Below are positions 4,142 to 5,843 of a stretch of DNA of 5,843 nucleotides, one piece after another. The stretch is from Cyanobacteria bacterium UBA947 (GTDB lineage: Bacteria > Cyanobacteriota > Vampirovibrionia > Gastranaerophilales > Gastranaerophilaceae). The position numbers were made by a program, and so were the translations under genes. The notes beneath the pieces were generated by a model, which saw nothing but the letters and a program-made list of their open reading frames with translations, ran no database searches and was not told where the DNA came from. Every line of letters starts with the position of its first letter. Positions within the stretch are counted from its first letter, which is position 1. Location of the stretch: positions 251-6,093 of the forward strand of contig DBCX01000051.1 of NCBI GenBank assembly GCA_002293275.1. Reading direction: 5' to 3'.

Positions 4142-5843
4142 ATGGAAATTCCGGCAAGCGGACCGCAAAAAATCAACAAAGTACACAACACAACAGCGTT
4201 CAAAGGACAGATACCGGCGCAAAAGCCCGACAGCGTTGACATAAGCAGCGAGTCAACCTTGAAAATCGCGCAGTCAAAGCTTGAAAAAGTCGCCGCCGAT
4301 TACCTTGACAAAAATCTGCAGCCCGGAAAACCGCTCGTCATAACCGCAGAACGCGACCTTATCCCGTTTGTAAACATACTTCAAAGAGCCGCGTACCAAA
4401 AGGGTTCCGGACTGGTTTCGGTGAAAATTATTGAACCGAATATTGAAAAATTAAAACAAAAATACGGCGGCACAGATTTTAAATTCCAACAAGAAATCGA
4501 CGCCAAACTGCGCAACCTGGGCGCAGTGGAAGTCAACGCGGGCGAGCTTGCGCCGTACGCGTCGCTGTCGCCTCTGGAAAAACTGAAAGTTATCAGCTCA
4601 ATAAAACCAGTTTACAGCCCGCAGCTTGAAAAAGCGCTTGAAATTAACCCGCAGGATATTATAGACACTGACTTGAACCTGCAGCCCGGCCAGCCGCTGA
4701 AAATCAATGCCGAGCGCGAACACGAATCAAATGTTGAGCGCATCGTTGAGTACGCGCTGAAAAAATCGCCGCGCCCGATTCACGTCACGTACGCTGACAA
4801 CCAAAGAAGTGTGAATTTCTACTCGCTTGCGTCCGATGCCGCGTTTGAACTCGGCGCCGAAAACATAAAACCGATGTACGAAGAAGTTATCGCCACAAAA
4901 ACCGCACGTCTGATGCTTGACGGCGAGGATCCAAAAGCGCTTGATTTGGTGCCAAGCGATCGGATTTCAGCATACAACAAACTTGTCGCACCAATTAGAA
5001 AGCCTTATATATCAAAGTTTTACGACCACCAGTGGTGCATCTACTACGCGCCGACAACACTGAGCTCAAAAGAGGCCTACCCGGAAGGCACAACACCGAT
5101 GCACGCGCTTGAACTTGCCGCAAAAGATGTAGCAAAAATCAACCGCGTCGGCGGCCACAAAGCGCACTTTGACCGGCTGCAGCAAATCGCGGACAAAGTT
5201 AACTCGCTTGATATTGACAAAATTCATCTGTATTCACTTGACCCTGCTACCGGCGAAAAAGACGGTAAAACCGACCTGTTTGTCGGCATGCACCCTAAAT
5301 CAAGGTTCACTGCCGCAGGTGACAAAAGCGTTGACGGCATCAAGTATTACGCGAACATCCCGTCCGAAGAGGTTTTTTCATCGCCTGATCGCACCCGCAC
5401 AAACGGTGTGGTCAGCGCAACAAAACCGCTTGTTCTGAACGGCAAAGTCGTTGAAGGCCTGCGGTTTGAGTTCAAAGACGGAAAAATAACCGACATCAAA
5501 GCTGATACCAACGAGGAGCTTTTGCGCGACCACATCGCAGACAACGAGGACGCCGACTACCTTGGTGAAATCGCGCTCGTCGCCGAATCACCGATTTTTG
5601 ACACAGGCCGCCTGTTCTACAACACGCTGCTTGACGAAAACGCGACCTGCCACCTTGCAATCGGCAACAGTTTTGACGATTGTTTAGACGGTATGCGCGA
5701 CATCAAAGACGACGCCGAAAAAGACAAATACCGCGCCGAAAATAATTTCAACCACTGCTCCTCGCACGACGATTTTATGGTCGGCGGTACAAATGTTGTT
5801 GTCGAAGCCTACTGCCGCGACGGCTCGCGCGTGATTCTTATAA
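4142..5843 (+). CDS. M29-family metallo-aminopeptidase with a duplicated N-terminal module (3' end cut by the window)
   Basis: The frame stays open from ATG 4142 to the window end, giving at least 567 residues. The C-terminal two thirds match the M29 (AmpS/aminopeptidase T, PepF-unrelated) family: a two-metal enzyme that removes N-terminal residues from peptides in the cytoplasm. Expected ligands are visible: the Glu pair in NIPSEEVF (405-412), Glu476 in LGEIALV, His504 in DENATCHLAIG, and His542/Asp544 in HDDFMVG. Where the family has a catalytic Tyr seven residues after the His of HLAIG, this protein has Phe511. The usual length is about 370-415 residues; here roughly 160 extra N-terminal residues contain a second copy of the family's first module (41-103, again about 163-240). 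Residues 1-35 look disordered, with TAFKG at 18-22. No signal peptide or membrane span. Only a few C-terminal residues are likely missing. The promoter is its own, divergent from mscS. Confidence 0.88.
   Translation, partial: MEIPASGPQKINKVHNTTAFKGQIPAQKPDSVDISSESTLKIAQSKLEKVAADYLDKNLQPGKPLVITAERDLIPFVNILQRAAYQKGSGLVSVKIIEPNIEKLKQKYGGTDFKFQQEIDAKLRNLGAVEVNAGELAPYASLSPLEKLKVISSIKPVYSPQLEKALEINPQDIIDTDLNLQPGQPLKINAEREHESNVERIVEYALKKSPRPIHVTYADNQRSVNFYSLASDAAFELGAENIKPMYEEVIATKTARLMLDGEDPKALDLVPSDRISAYNKLVAPIRKPYISKFYDHQWCIYYAPTTLSSKEAYPEGTTPMHALELAAKDVAKINRVGGHKAHFDRLQQIADKVNSLDIDKIHLYSLDPATGEKDGKTDLFVGMHPKSRFTAAGDKSVDGIKYYANIPSEEVFSSPDRTRTNGVVSATKPLVLNGKVVEGLRFEFKDGKITDIKADTNEELLRDHIADNEDADYLGEIALVAESPIFDTGRLFYNTLLDENATCHLAIGNSFDDCLDGMRDIKDDAEKDKYRAENNFNHCSSHDDFMVGGTNVVVEAYCRDGSRVILI
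4313..4357 (+). repeat. Copy 1 of an internal coding repeat in the M29 gene
   Basis: Encodes NLQPGKPLVITAERD (residues 58-72). It matches copy 2 at 4676-4720 at 11 of 15 residues and shares the 11-base run CTGCAGCCCGG. Confidence 0.75.
4676..4720 (+). repeat. Copy 2 of an internal coding repeat in the M29 gene
   Basis: Encodes NLQPGQPLKINAERE (residues 179-193), 121 residues after copy 1. The helix that follows (NVERIVEYALKKS) also corresponds in place to the one after copy 1 (FVNILQRAAYQKG), so the repeat covers a module, not only a short motif. Confidence 0.75.

Noticed and set aside
4088..4222. N-terminal extension of MscS to ATG 4222
   Set aside because: It overlaps the M29 gene start and its promoter, and adds Cys-rich sequence foreign to the family.
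5169..5544. ORFs on both strands inside the M29 region
   Set aside because: Shadows of the continuous M29 frame.
1..5843. CRISPR array, tRNA, rRNA, IS element or known defence system
   Set aside because: No regularly spaced repeats, cloverleaf, transposase or defence-family protein was found on either strand.

Overview
The window looks like ordinary chromosome of a diderm bacterium. An MlaE-type lipid-transport permease implies an outer membrane, and a FixX-type ferredoxin implies flavin-based electron transfer and probably anaerobic or microaerobic life. Codons are mostly C-rich in the main genes and the window has moderate GC. A Melainabacteria/Gastranaerophilales-like or other uncultured gut or sediment lineage would fit, partly because of the N-terminal 'TAFKG' peptide on the last gene. 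That placement is a recollection-based guess, not shown by the sequence.

Layout, left to right. (1) 1-446: the tail of an upstream gene (probably the FixC-like partner) overlaps fixX by ATGA; a 124-base gap follows with an extended -10 promoter. (2) 447-2091, plus strand: ilvE (branched-chain aminotransferase) overlaps mlaE by 8 bases, so the two are probably co-transcribed. (3) 2086-2580: an A/T-richer insert with a small XRE-type regulator on the minus strand and a small unknown ORF on the plus strand. They diverge from a 19-bp perfect palindrome that contains the -10 boxes of both. (4) 2581-2772: an intergenic block full of inverted repeats, including a convincing minus-strand intrinsic terminator and the folE2 promoter. 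(5) 2773-3570, plus: folE2 (GTP cyclohydrolase IB). It converges with, and overlaps by 17 bases, a minus-strand mini-MscS channel gene (3554-4087). (6) 4142-5843, plus: most of an M29-family metallo-aminopeptidase that runs off the window end. It is unusually long because its N-terminal module is present twice, and it has Phe where the family has an active-site Tyr.

The genes do not form one pathway. The common thread is regulatory: six -10 boxes of TATAAT type can be read, four of them the same octamer TATAATTA and four with a TGn extension. Three of them (XRE gene, folE2, mscS) lie only 6-7 bases from the start codon with no Shine-Dalgarno, which predicts leaderless mRNAs. The mscS and aminopeptidase promoters physically overlap. 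No tRNA, rRNA, CRISPR array, transposase or recognisable defence system was seen.
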